From Ktedonobacterales bacterium (GTDB lineage Bacteria; Chloroflexota; Ktedonobacteria; Ktedonobacterales; JADMIN01), in contig JANWHL010000030.1 in the NCBI GenBank assembly GCA_025450405.1, positions 1 through 9,505 on the forward strand: a DNA stretch of 9,505 nt, given 5' to 3'. The first letter of the stretch is position 1. Every line of letters begins with the position of its first letter. The notes under the pieces were generated by a model that saw nothing but the letters and a program-made list of their open reading frames with translations, was not told the DNA's origin and did not search any database. The translations under genes were made by a program, and so were the position numbers. Of the stretch, positions 1 through 9,295 are shown one piece after another.

Positions 1-288
1 AACAGCATCCGCCACACGCGCGACGCGCTCGCGCCCGATGGGACGGTGATGTTGGTCGAGCCAATGGGGGGTGCCTGTGTCGAGGACAACTTCACCCCGG
101 TGGGTCAGTTCTACTCCGGCGCCTCGGTCCTGGCCGGGACGCCGAACGCCTTGGCGACGGGCACGGGGGCGATCGGGAGCGTGGCGAGCGACGCCGCCAT
201 GCGCGCCGTGGTCGCGTGGGGCGGGCTGAGCCGCTTCCGGCGCGTGTTGGAGACGCCGCTCAACCGGGTGTTTGAGGCGCGACGATAA
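1..288 (+). CDS. SAM-dependent methyltransferase, C-terminal part (5' end outside window)
   Basis: The frame is open from base 1 to the TAA at 286-288 and gives the last 95 residues of a protein that begins upstream. The visible part begins NSIRHTRDALAPDGTVMLVEP, followed by a segment with NFTPVGQFYSGAS, PNALATG, and a final FRRVLETPLNRVFEARR. This resembles the C-terminal half of class I SAM-dependent methyltransferases of the Rv2258c-like type, which have a winged-helix N-terminal part and a late strand ending in (V/M)EP followed by the substrate lid and a terminal beta hairpin. The SAM-binding glycine motif lies outside the window, so the substrate cannot be inferred. An internal ATG at 49 is not the start, because the homology-like sequence continues upstream of it. 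It is the only protein gene on the + strand. A hairpin repeat begins one base after its stop. Confidence 0.75.
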   Translation, partial: NSIRHTRDALAPDGTVMLVEPMGGACVEDNFTPVGQFYSGASVLAGTPNALATGTGAIGSVASDAAMRAVVAWGGLSRFRRVLETPLNRVFEARR

Positions 289-289
289 G

Positions 290-392
290 CCCAGGCGGTT
301 GAAACCGCGGCTAGGGGCCTCCGACCGCGAAGTCCCCCTTCGGAGACTGGGAAGCGAGGGCCGCGAAGTCCACGCAGCGGGGGACTACCCAG
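290..392. repeat. Compound inverted-repeat element (dispersed hairpin repeat)
   Basis: Several nested inverted repeats sit directly after the methyltransferase stop. GCGGT (295-299) and ACCGC (304-308) form a 5-bp stem with a TGAA loop. AGTCCCCC (331-338) and GGGGGACT (379-386) are perfect 8-bp arms. A smaller imperfect hairpin lies at 331-348 (AGTC...GACT). The 11-mer CCGCGAAGTCC occurs directly repeated at 325-335 and 361-371. CCCAG occurs at both edges (290-294 and 388-392). This looks like one copy of a dispersed non-coding repeat family; the leading hairpin resembles those at 9228-9245 and 9400-9417. The stem could also reduce read-through from the methyltransferase, but no T-tract follows it, so it is not a standard intrinsic terminator. 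Repeat-family membership is inference. Confidence 0.6.
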
Positions 393-487
393 AAACGGCG
401 TGAGACCGGCACGAGCGGGAAGGAGAGCACCACGGCGGACGATACGTCTCAGGATGATGTCATCGCGCGGCTGCGCCACGACACCAA
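393..487. other. Non-coding spacer, no gene recognised
   Basis: Between the hairpin element and the hicB stop I see no convincing coding sequence. A + strand frame ending at TAG 489-491 is open and would end in DDVIARLRHDTN, which looks protein-like. It has no start signal and runs back into the repeat, so it is at most a gene remnant. No clear terminator for hicB was found here. Confidence 0.4.
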
Positions 488-706
488 CTAGGCGTGCGGG
501 AAGATGTGCGGAGGCGGGAGCGCCTCGCTATGCCGCTGGCGGGAAGCAATAAGTCCCGCCAACAATTCTTCGCCCCTAGCCACCGCCTCGGTATGGGTCT
601 CACCGTGCGTGTGGACGAGATCTCCCCATTCGGGCAGGCTCACGATATAGGCGTCGTCCTCATCGGACCATTCAATCACCATAGAATCGTGGGGAGTGTC
701 CGTCAT
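488..706 (-). CDS. HicB-family (UPF0150) antitoxin-like protein
   Basis: This 72-residue protein has the compact HicB N-terminal fold signature: MVIEWSDEDDAYIVSLPEWGD at residues 9-29 (beta strand, acidic turn, YIVSLPE strand), then HTHGET, then a helix EAVARGEELLAGLIASRQR, and a Pro-rich end. HicB proteins with this partial RNase-H-like fold normally neutralise HicA, a small dsRBD-type mRNA interferase. This copy lacks any C-terminal HTH or ribbon-helix-helix DNA-binding domain. The start is supported by a GGAGG at 715-719, 8 nt upstream of the ATG. The ATG overlaps the stop of a short upstream ORF (ATGA), suggesting translational coupling. No HicA-like sequence lies on either side, so an orphan or alternative-partner HicB is likely. 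Family assignment is confident; an antitoxin role is inferred. Confidence 0.82.
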   Translation of the reverse strand: MTDTPHDSMVIEWSDEDDAYIVSLPEWGDLVHTHGETHTEAVARGEELLAGLIASRQRHSEALPPPHIFPHA

Positions 707-810
707 GAGCGTTGCCTCCGCTGCGCCTCCCGCGCCCGCCGCACTACTTCACGGACATCGCGTTCTTGGTAGGGATGGGGGGCTTTGCCATCCGCACCGG
801 AGACGTTCAC
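703..810 (-). CDS. Short ORF translationally coupled to hicB, possibly 5'-truncated
   Basis: Read on the - strand, a frame ends with TGA at 705-703, overlapping the hicB ATG by ATGA. From a GTG at 810 it encodes 35 residues: a hydrophilic segment with GADGKAPHPYQERDVREVV followed by a basic helix RRAREAQRRQRS. The frame stays open further upstream and reads QGFVFFPEIEV before a TGA at 846-844. That part contains no usable start codon and lies in the T-tract and stem of the tRNA terminator. Either the peptide starts at GTG 810 without a well-placed Shine-Dalgarno, or an originally longer protein has lost its 5' end. I do not recognise it as HicA (no dsRBD motif). The stop-start overlap and the protein-like composition support its being real; its function is unknown. 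Confidence 0.45.
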   Translation of the reverse strand: MNVSGADGKAPHPYQERDVREVVRRAREAQRRQRS

Positions 811-823
811 CTCGATTTCTGGG

Positions 824-866
824 AAAAAGACAAAGCCCTGGCTTCAACGGTTGTTGAAATCAGGGC
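824..866 (-). terminator. Intrinsic terminator of tRNA-Asn
   Basis: Reading the - strand, GCCCTG (866-861) pairs with CAGGGC (840-835), and inside it TTCAAC (858-853) pairs with GTTGAA (848-843) around an AACC loop. The two stems are separated by a 2x2 internal loop. The T-rich run TTTGTCTTTTT (834-824) follows directly. It begins 16 nt after the tRNA 3' end, as expected for a monocistronic tRNA terminator. Confidence 0.82.
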
Positions 867-882
867 GGGGAGATGGGAAGGG

Positions 883-954
883 CTCCTCGAAGAGGATTCG
901 AACCTCTAACCTTGCGGTTAACAGCCGCCTGCTCTACCGTTGAGCTATCGAGGA
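883..954 (-). tRNA. tRNA-Asn (anticodon GTT)
   Basis: The 72-nt cloverleaf reads as follows. The acceptor TCCTCGA pairs perfectly with TCGAGGA and has discriminator G. The D arm is GCTC-AACGGTA-GAGC. The anticodon stem is GGCGG/CCGCA with loop CTGTTAA (anticodon GTT, reading AAC/AAU). There is a 5-nt variable loop, and the T arm is AGAGG-TTCGAAT-CCTCT. The outermost anticodon-stem pair is a G-A mismatch; all other stem pairs are canonical. CCA is not encoded (the next bases are CCC), so it must be added post-transcriptionally. A promoter upstream and a terminator downstream make it an independent transcription unit. Confidence 0.96.
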
Positions 955-1001
955 AGGTTGGGTGGGGTGTGGGCGCACGGTTCCGGCGCTCGCGCCACCA
1001 A

Positions 1002-1031
1002 AGTATAGCATGCCCCTCCGCGACCCGTCAA
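1002..1031 (-). promoter_or_regulatory. Sigma-70-type promoter of tRNA-Asn
   Basis: On the - strand, the -35 hexamer TTGACG (1031-1026) is followed by an 18-bp spacer and the -10 hexamer TATACT (1007-1002). The predicted start near 995 leaves a leader of about 40 nt before the tRNA 5' end. A small GGCG-CGAG-CGCC hairpin (996-985) would lie at the very 5' end of the transcript. Confidence 0.78.
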
Positions 1032-1056
1032 GCGCGAGCGGGCGGTGTTAGGCGCG

Positions 1057-1413
1057 TCACTCATCCAGCGGGTGGAGCAGCAGGTCGACGACGACCCAGA
1101 GCGCGCGGGCATAGGGGAACGCGAGCAACGGCAGCCCGACAGAGCCAAGAATGGCGATGGCGAGGACCGGGATGATCGGCGCCTGGAGCAAGGTGGCCGG
1201 CAGGACGACCACCGCCACCACGCCCTCGGTGATCACCAGATTGAGCGCCATAGCGCCGGTGTAGTAGCCCTCTTCACGTTCGAAGACGTGTCCGCAGGCG
1301 GGGCACCGCTCTTTGACATGGAACCAGTCGCGCATCATCGGGGCTTTGCCACAGACGGGGCAGCGGAGCCGCAGCGCGCGGCCGAGGAGGAGCCAGAGCG
1401 CGGACCAGAACAT
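1057..1413 (-). CDS. DUF983 family zinc-ribbon membrane protein
   Basis: This is a 118-residue protein. A CPVCG (Cys18, Cys21) and CPACG (Cys37, Cys40) pair forms a rubredoxin-like zinc-ribbon knuckle at the N-terminus. It is followed by EREEGYYTGAMALN and two hydrophobic helices (about residues 56-75 and 79-99), then FPYARALWVVVDLLLHP. Zinc ribbon, the acidic GYY-GAM segment, two TM helices and the P-x-ARALW motif are the signature of DUF983, a family of small inner-membrane proteins of unknown function. The ATG lies 14 nt after the mfd stop with a GGGGG purine tract just upstream, so it is probably the last gene of the pth-mfd transcript. No clear terminator was seen before the tRNA promoter that begins 26 bp after its stop. 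The zinc-binding and membrane topology are predictions. Confidence 0.88.
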   Translation of the reverse strand: MFWSALWLLLGRALRLRCPVCGKAPMMRDWFHVKERCPACGHVFEREEGYYTGAMALNLVITEGVVAVVVLPATLLQAPIIPVLAIAILGSVGLPLLAFPYARALWVVVDLLLHPLDE

Positions 1414-1427
1414 GGCGGACCCCCTGG

Positions 1428-5213
<3,786 letters not shown>

Positions 5214-5220
5214 GAGGGAA

Positions 5221-5225
5221 CCTCC
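5221..5225 (-). promoter_or_regulatory. Ribosome binding site deciding the TTG start of mfd
   Basis: GGAGG on the - strand lies 7 nt before TTG (5213-5211). No ATG or GTG precedes it in frame, and the encoded MALRGLLPLL begins where Mfd proteins usually begin. This supports a genuine TTG initiation. Confidence 0.65.
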
Positions 5226-5269
5226 AACGAATGGACGAGGAAAACGCGCGGAATGGGAGGATGGGGCGG

Positions 5270-6082
5270 TCAGGCGGACCCGGCGGACCCGGCGGGATCG
5301 CGGGATTCGAGGATGCCCCCGGTACCGGATGCGGCGGGTGCGGCGCCAGATGGGCCGGGCGCGTCGTTCCGGCCGGCGCGGGCTCGGACGCTCGCGGTTT
5401 GGGCACGGGCGCGCTTGCCGTCGTCGGCACGGCGCTCACCAGTCCCATTCCCGCCGGAGCCATCGCGGGCGGTGCCATCGCGGGCGGTGCCATCGCGGGC
5501 GGTGCCATCGCGGGCGGTGCCATTGAAGCGATTCATGGCCGACTCGGTTCCTTCGTTCAACGCGCTGAGGACGGCGTCGGCGGCGCGCTCGCAGGCGCGG
5601 TCCAGCTCGATGCGGTCGTCGAGGGTGGGACGGCTCAGGAGGAAGTCAATGTTCTGGTCGCGGCCGCGCTCCGGCCGCCCGATGCCAATCTTCACGCGCG
5701 GGAAGCCAGTGGCACCGCCGAGGTGCTGGATGATGCTTTCCAGGCCGTGCTGGCCACCCGAGGCGCCGCGCGCCCGCATGCGCACCTTGCCGAGCGGCAG
5801 GTCGAGGTCATCGCAGACGACGAGCAGGCTGGCCAGATCGACCTTGTAGAAGCGCACCAGCTCGCCCACCGCCAGGCCGCTATCGTTCATGTACGTTTGC
5901 GGCTTGGCGAGGATGGCCTTCTCGCCGTTGAGGACCCCTTCGGCGAGGAGCGCGCGGCTGCGCTTGCCGGTCCACGACCAGCCGAGACGCCGGGCCAGCA
6001 GGTCCACCGTGTCGAAGCCGACATTGTGTCGGGTCCCGGCGTAGCGCATGCCTGGATTTCCCAGGCCGACGATCAGTTTCAC
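5270..6082 (-). CDS. pth: Peptidyl-tRNA hydrolase with long low-complexity C-terminal tail
   Basis: Pth cleaves peptidyl-tRNA released from ribosomes, recycling tRNA. From GTG 6082 the product has 270 residues and begins KLIVGLGNPG after the initiator. Core residues are present: Asn9 (GLGNPG), His19 (TRHNVGF), Asn66 (TYMNDSG) and Asp91 (CDDLDLPLG). The common GGHNG loop reads GGQHG (Gln111-His112). The catalytic core ends near residue 186; typical Pth has 185-200 residues. Here about 83 more follow: four exact GTARD repeats (188-207), then a Gly/Ala/Arg-rich stretch. The GTG start is chosen because homology begins there and GGAG lies 5 nt upstream; an in-frame TTG at 6166 would add 28 unrelated residues. 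The pth-mfd order is also seen in Firmicutes such as Bacillus (spoVC ... mfd). Probably co-transcribed with mfd. Confidence 0.95.
   Translation of the reverse strand: MKLIVGLGNPGMRYAGTRHNVGFDTVDLLARRLGWSWTGKRSRALLAEGVLNGEKAILAKPQTYMNDSGLAVGELVRFYKVDLASLLVVCDDLDLPLGKVRMRARGASGGQHGLESIIQHLGGATGFPRVKIGIGRPERGRDQNIDFLLSRPTLDDRIELDRACERAADAVLSALNEGTESAMNRFNGTARDGTARDGTARDGTARDGSGGNGTGERRADDGKRARAQTASVRARAGRNDAPGPSGAAPAASGTGGILESRDPAGSAGSA
5461..5520. repeat. Tandem repeat, 15 bp x 4, inside the pth tail
   Basis: The unit CATCGCGGGCGGTGC occurs four times without any mismatch (5461-5475, 5476-5490, 5491-5505, 5506-5520). A degenerate copy precedes it (5446-5460, 10 of 15 bases). It encodes GTARD x4 on the - strand. 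The 15-bp unit keeps frame, so copy-number changes would alter tail length without disrupting translation. Perfect identity suggests recent or ongoing slippage. Confidence 0.95.
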
Positions 6083-6234
6083 TCTGGCTCCAGCTCCATC
6101 GCGACTCACGGACTCCCCCACGTACCGACGGCCGCGGGCCGACTGGCCTCGCGCGCACGGCAGCAAGGGCGGCCACTCGCGTGGCCCCCCTGGTGTTCCG
6201 CTCGGCGCGGTGTCGCGTCCGAGCGTCCATCCCT

Positions 6235-6243
6235 ATTGTAGCA
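6235..6243 (-). promoter_or_regulatory. Extended -10 promoter of the pth-mfd-DUF983 unit
   Basis: On the - strand, TGC precedes TACAAT (6243-6235), matching an extended -10 element (TGn plus hexamer). No good -35 is present at the usual distance, as is common with extended -10 promoters. The predicted start near 6228 gives a leader of about 145 nt before the pth GTG. The upstream part lies against the end of the dienelactone hydrolase gene. Confidence 0.5.
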
Positions 6244-6255
6244 CGCCGTGACGCC

Positions 6256-6999
6256 TCACCGCCTGCTCAGTGTGGCGTTGAGGAATGCGATCGTGCGCTC
6301 CCACGCCAACGCGGCGGCCGCGGCATCGTAGGCATCGGGACGATTCGCCTCGAAGAACCAGTGTTTGGTCCCCGGATAGGTGTAGAAGGTGGCGGGCCTG
6401 CCGGCCGCTTGGAGCGCGCGCCCAAGGTCCGCGACCTTCTCGGCGGGGAGGAAAGCGTCATCCGCCGCGAAGTGGCAGAGGTACGCGGCCCGTGCGGCGC
6501 CGTACTCAGGATCGGCGTAGGCATCGTAGAAGACCACGACCGCGTCGATCTCGTCAGGCAGGATGGCGGACATGTCGAGCGCGTAGGCGCCCCCCAGCGA
6601 GAAGCCAAGGAGGGCGACCGAGTCGCTGGCAGCCGAGGAGGACGCGGAGGTTGAGTCGTGCTGTCTGTCCTGGCGCAGATAGCCGTCCTGGCGCAGAAAG
6701 CGCACCGCCCCCGCGATGTCGCCGCGCCAGCGCTCCACCCGCTGGTCCAAATCCGCGCCCAGGGCCTCGGCCTCCGCAACCAGGGAGGTCGACTTGCCGC
6801 GGTACAGGTCGGGGGCCAGCGCCACAAATCCGGCCTCCGCGAGCCGGTCGCAGACCTGGCGAAACGGCTCGGTCAGGCCCCACCAGGCGTGCAGCACGAC
6901 GACTCCTGGTGCCGCGGTTCCCGCATGGTTCACTGGCGTCGCGAGGTAGCCAGGCGCCGCCGTTCCCGCGCTATCAAACTCGATCATCCGGCCAGGCAT
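6256..6999 (-). CDS. Dienelactone hydrolase family alpha/beta hydrolase (Ser nucleophile)
   Basis: This is a 247-residue soluble alpha/beta hydrolase. Visible elements in order are GVVVLHAWWGLTEPFR (32-47), which replaces the oxyanion/acidic region, and ALAPDLYRGK (60-69). The nucleophile elbow is GFSLGG with Ser134, the acid is in the FAADDAF segment (Asp180 or Asp181), and the base is His213 in GTKHWFFE. Classical dienelactone hydrolases use Cys in G-x-C-x-G-G; the Ser makes this a general esterase-like family member with unknown substrate. Between about residues 101 and 127 the protein carries an LRQDGY-LRQD duplication and a Ser/Ala-rich stretch not needed for the fold. AGTAAPG also occurs twice (11-17, 26-32). 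The start ATG has GGGAGGG a few bases upstream. It lies 15 bp after the DinB-like gene, so the two are likely co-transcribed. Confidence 0.88.
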   Translation of the reverse strand: MPGRMIEFDSAGTAAPGYLATPVNHAGTAAPGVVVLHAWWGLTEPFRQVCDRLAEAGFVALAPDLYRGKSTSLVAEAEALGADLDQRVERWRGDIAGAVRFLRQDGYLRQDRQHDSTSASSSAASDSVALLGFSLGGAYALDMSAILPDEIDAVVVFYDAYADPEYGAARAAYLCHFAADDAFLPAEKVADLGRALQAAGRPATFYTYPGTKHWFFEANRPDAYDAAAAALAWERTIAFLNATLSRR

Positions 7000-7014
7000 A
7001 CCGCCCTCCCTCGC

Positions 7015-7581
7015 TCAGCCCCCACAGTATTCATCGTGATTGTCCCGCGGACGCGCGACCCAACTCTCCTCCGTGTGGATGCCGTGTTGGCCAAGCGCGA
7101 GAGCGAGCTGGGCGGCGTGTTCCTGGACGTGGCGCATGTTGTAGAGCTGAAGCTCGAGGTAGGTGAACGCCAGCTCTTCCGCCCAGGGATACGCAACCGG
7201 CCGACGCGCCTGTTCGTCGGTCAGGGCGACCAGCGTGGTCTGGCATTTCTGGCGCAGCGACGCGAGATAGGCGCGCAGCTCCGCCCGCGTGTAGGGCCGT
7301 TCGGGCACGACCCAGTCGGGATCGAGCTCGACCCAGGCAAAGGGCGCCGGCGGCGTGAAGTCCTCCTCCGGGGAGCCAGAGAGATACAGGTCGAGCCAGA
7401 AGAGCGCGTGGTATGCGACGAACCAGAACTCGGCGAATTCCGGTAGCGGGGGATCGCCTGGCGTGTCGCGCCAGAGCCGCTCGCGCCAGAGGGACTCCGG
7501 GCAGGCCACCAAGGCGTTGTCGAGCATGTCGATGGTCGCGCCGAATTGCGACCAGAGCACTGTGTTCCACGAGGTGTCCAT
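7015..7581 (-). CDS. DinB superfamily (four-helix bundle metalloprotein)
   Basis: This is a 188-residue predominantly helical protein of the DinB/YfiT-like superfamily. These fold as four-helix bundles that coordinate a divalent metal through three histidines. Candidate ligands are His58 (FVAYHALFWLDLYL) and the H-x3-H pair His151 and His155 (YNMRHVQEHAAQL), matching the usual arrangement. Members include damage-induced proteins of unknown role and mycothiol- or bacillithiol-dependent transferases; nothing here identifies a thiol cofactor or substrate. The start chosen is ATG 7581, preceded by a strong GGGAGGAG purine tract; a GTG 51 bp upstream would add a Ser/Arg-rich segment unlike the family. 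The gap to the dienelactone hydrolase gene is 15 bp, and to the PLD-like gene upstream 69 bp, where no convincing promoter was found. Confidence 0.86.
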   Translation of the reverse strand: MDTSWNTVLWSQFGATIDMLDNALVACPESLWRERLWRDTPGDPPLPEFAEFWFVAYHALFWLDLYLSGSPEEDFTPPAPFAWVELDPDWVVPERPYTRAELRAYLASLRQKCQTTLVALTDEQARRPVAYPWAEELAFTYLELQLYNMRHVQEHAAQLALALGQHGIHTEESWVARPRDNHDEYCGG

Positions 7582-7650
7582 GGCTCCTCCCTCAGGGATG
7601 TGGCGCCGCCGCGTTGAGATGGACCAGGACACGTATTCTCGGGCACGCGC

Positions 7651-9015
7651 CTACAAGCGGATGTAGCCCATCAAGAAGAGCGCGCCCACGACGACGAGCA
7701 ACACCACCAGGAAGAACACCGCAACCAAGGCGAGGCGACCCCACCCGCCAGCTTGCGCGGGCGAAACCGGGGGCGTGCTGGGCTGAGCGGATCCTCCTGG
7801 GGCCGGGACGCCGCCCACTGGCGCAGGCGCCGACCTCCCACCTGGGGTCGTCGCGGGCTCGGCCGAATGTGTGGCCATGGCTGGTGCGACACCGAGCGCC
7901 CCGGTGTCGTGCATGCTGTCGTGCACCACGTCGAGCACGGTGCCGCCATACGCGGCGTAGAGCGCGTCGAAGTAGGCGGTGTAGGCTTCGGCGACCGCGG
8001 GCGATGCAATGCTCACCAGGTTCTCGTCGTTGGCCTCGGCGTTCTCCGAGAAGTTGTAGCTGCCGGTGATCACCAGGTGATCGTCGACGATCAGCGTCTT
8101 GTTGTGCATGAAGTCCTGCTCGCGGCCCGCCGCGAAGGCGTGCGACGGCGCTTTGACGAAGCGCGGGTCGTGGATGAACCAGAAGAGCGCGTTGTCCTGC
8201 TTGGTGTAGCGCAGCACGTCCTCCATGCCGTGGGGGTCGTAGACGCCGCGGATGTCGGCGCGGGGGTCGTCGCGGAAGGCCGCCAGCGCGGCCAGGATGC
8301 CGGGGTCGCTAATGAGGAAGGCCAGCATGCGCACCCGGCGCGCCCCTTTGAGCGCGGAGACAATCACCCCCTCGATGCTTTCACCGGCGGCCGGGGCGAA
8401 GGCCGGGGTGATGCGCGCGTCGCCCACGGCGACCGTGCTCAGCGCGAGCGCCGCCGGCCGCTCATGCGCCTGGGGATGGTCACTCAGCAGCTTCGCGAAG
8501 ATGGCGTCGTAGCGCGCCGCCAGATCAGGCGAGGTGACGGCGAAGCAGTTGTTGTCCTGCAGCTCCAAGCCGCCGACCGTGAAATTGGCCGAGCCCGACC
8601 ACACATCGCGGCCGTCGCGAATGAGGAACTTGTCGTGCATCAGGTGGCGCCCGTGCTCTTTGATGGGCGTGGCGCATGGCCCGAGCCCCGCCGCCTCCAG
8701 CGCCGCCTCCGTGCCGCCGGGCTTGGGGTCGCCGTCCAGGCCGCCGGTGCGCTCCTGGCTGGCGTCGAACGCGATACGCAGGCGCTTGCCGCTGGTGTGC
8801 ACGCGCTGGAGCGCGGCCAGGATGTCGGGGTGGCGGAGATCGTAGATGGCGCAATCGAGCGATTCCCGCGTCGCCTCGATGAACTGCGCGAGACGGAAGG
8901 CGAGCTGGGCATCCAACCCGGCGCGGTGGGATTGGAAGTAGATCTCGAGTCCCGGCGCGGAGTAGGCCGGCGCGTGGGTGGCCACGGCATTGGTGGCTTG
9001 GCTGTGAGTAGACAT
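7651..9015 (-). CDS. Phospholipase D-like protein, two HKD motifs, C-terminal membrane anchor
   Basis: This is a 454-residue protein with two PLD-type catalytic half-sites. The first is H127-x-K129-x4-D134 (HDKFLIRD) followed by GSANF (141-145). The second is H304-x-K306-x4-D311 (HNKTLIVD) followed by GSYNFS (318-323). The PLD superfamily cleaves phosphodiester bonds via a phosphohistidine intermediate; members act on phospholipids or nucleic acids, so the substrate is open. After the catalytic region comes a Pro/Ala/Gly/Ser-rich linker (about 371-425), then one TM helix (about 428-450) ending in GYIRL. No N-terminal signal peptide is visible, so a tail-anchored protein with cytoplasmic catalytic domains is predicted. 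Start ATG 9015 is preceded by AGGAGGTG; an upstream GTG/TTG extension to 9105 is Arg-rich and unlikely. First gene of the PLD-DinB-DLH series. Confidence 0.9.
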   Translation of the reverse strand: MSTHSQATNAVATHAPAYSAPGLEIYFQSHRAGLDAQLAFRLAQFIEATRESLDCAIYDLRHPDILAALQRVHTSGKRLRIAFDASQERTGGLDGDPKPGGTEAALEAAGLGPCATPIKEHGRHLMHDKFLIRDGRDVWSGSANFTVGGLELQDNNCFAVTSPDLAARYDAIFAKLLSDHPQAHERPAALALSTVAVGDARITPAFAPAAGESIEGVIVSALKGARRVRMLAFLISDPGILAALAAFRDDPRADIRGVYDPHGMEDVLRYTKQDNALFWFIHDPRFVKAPSHAFAAGREQDFMHNKTLIVDDHLVITGSYNFSENAEANDENLVSIASPAVAEAYTAYFDALYAAYGGTVLDVVHDSMHDTGALGVAPAMATHSAEPATTPGGRSAPAPVGGVPAPGGSAQPSTPPVSPAQAGGWGRLALVAVFFLVVLLVVVGALFLMGYIRL

Positions 9016-9076
9016 GGCGTGTCGACACCTCCTCATCGGCGCCTGGCGGTGAATTCGCCGTGCGCCCGCTGAGGCT

Positions 9077-9105
9077 ACCATGCCGCGAACGCGCGATCTC
9101 GTCAA
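9077..9105 (-). promoter_or_regulatory. Possible promoter of the PLD-like gene
   Basis: On the - strand, TTGACG (9105-9100) is followed after 17 bp by CATGGT (9082-9077). The -35 is the same hexamer as in the tRNA-Asn promoter; the -10 is poor but keeps the key A and final T. The leader would be about 55 nt. A 10-bp palindrome GTGTCGACAC (9019-9028) lies between the Shine-Dalgarno and the start codon. Confidence 0.35.
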
Positions 9106-9227
9106 CCAGGCAGGACCATGGAACGCGCGCGGGTACCACGGCGTAAGAGGCGTTGGACAGGGGGCTCCCGTCGGCGCGTACGTGCCATGACGGCGGGCAA
9201 GGGCGGGCGTCGTGGCGAACCGAGGAG

Positions 9228-9245
9228 GCGGAATTGAAGTTCCGC
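9228..9245. repeat. Hairpin repeat copy A
   Basis: GCGGAA (9228-9233), loop TTGAAG, TTCCGC (9240-9245): a perfect 6-bp inverted repeat. The loop and flanking GAGGnGCGG...CCGCG match copy B at 9400-9417, and the architecture matches the hairpin at 295-308. Confidence 0.7.
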
Positions 9246-9295
9246 GAGTAATCTTGAGCTTGGGGTGGGGCGTGGAGGCGGCGGGAGGGACCTCT

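Noticed and set aside
111..479. - strand ORF of 122 codons opposite the methyltransferase end
   Set aside because: It runs antisense to a recognisable coding frame and through the inverted-repeat element; its Arg-rich composition is typical of a shadow frame.
5461..5520. Regular repeats as a possible CRISPR array
   Set aside because: The 15-bp units abut directly with no spacers and lie in frame within a coding sequence, so this is a coding minisatellite.
6083..6166. N-terminal extension of Pth from TTG 6166
   Set aside because: The 28 extra residues do not resemble Pth, and a well-placed GGAG supports GTG 6082, where family homology begins.
9016..9105. N-terminal extension of the PLD-like protein
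   Set aside because: The added sequence is Arg-rich and would place the AGGAGGTG Shine-Dalgarno inside the gene; ATG 9015 fits better.
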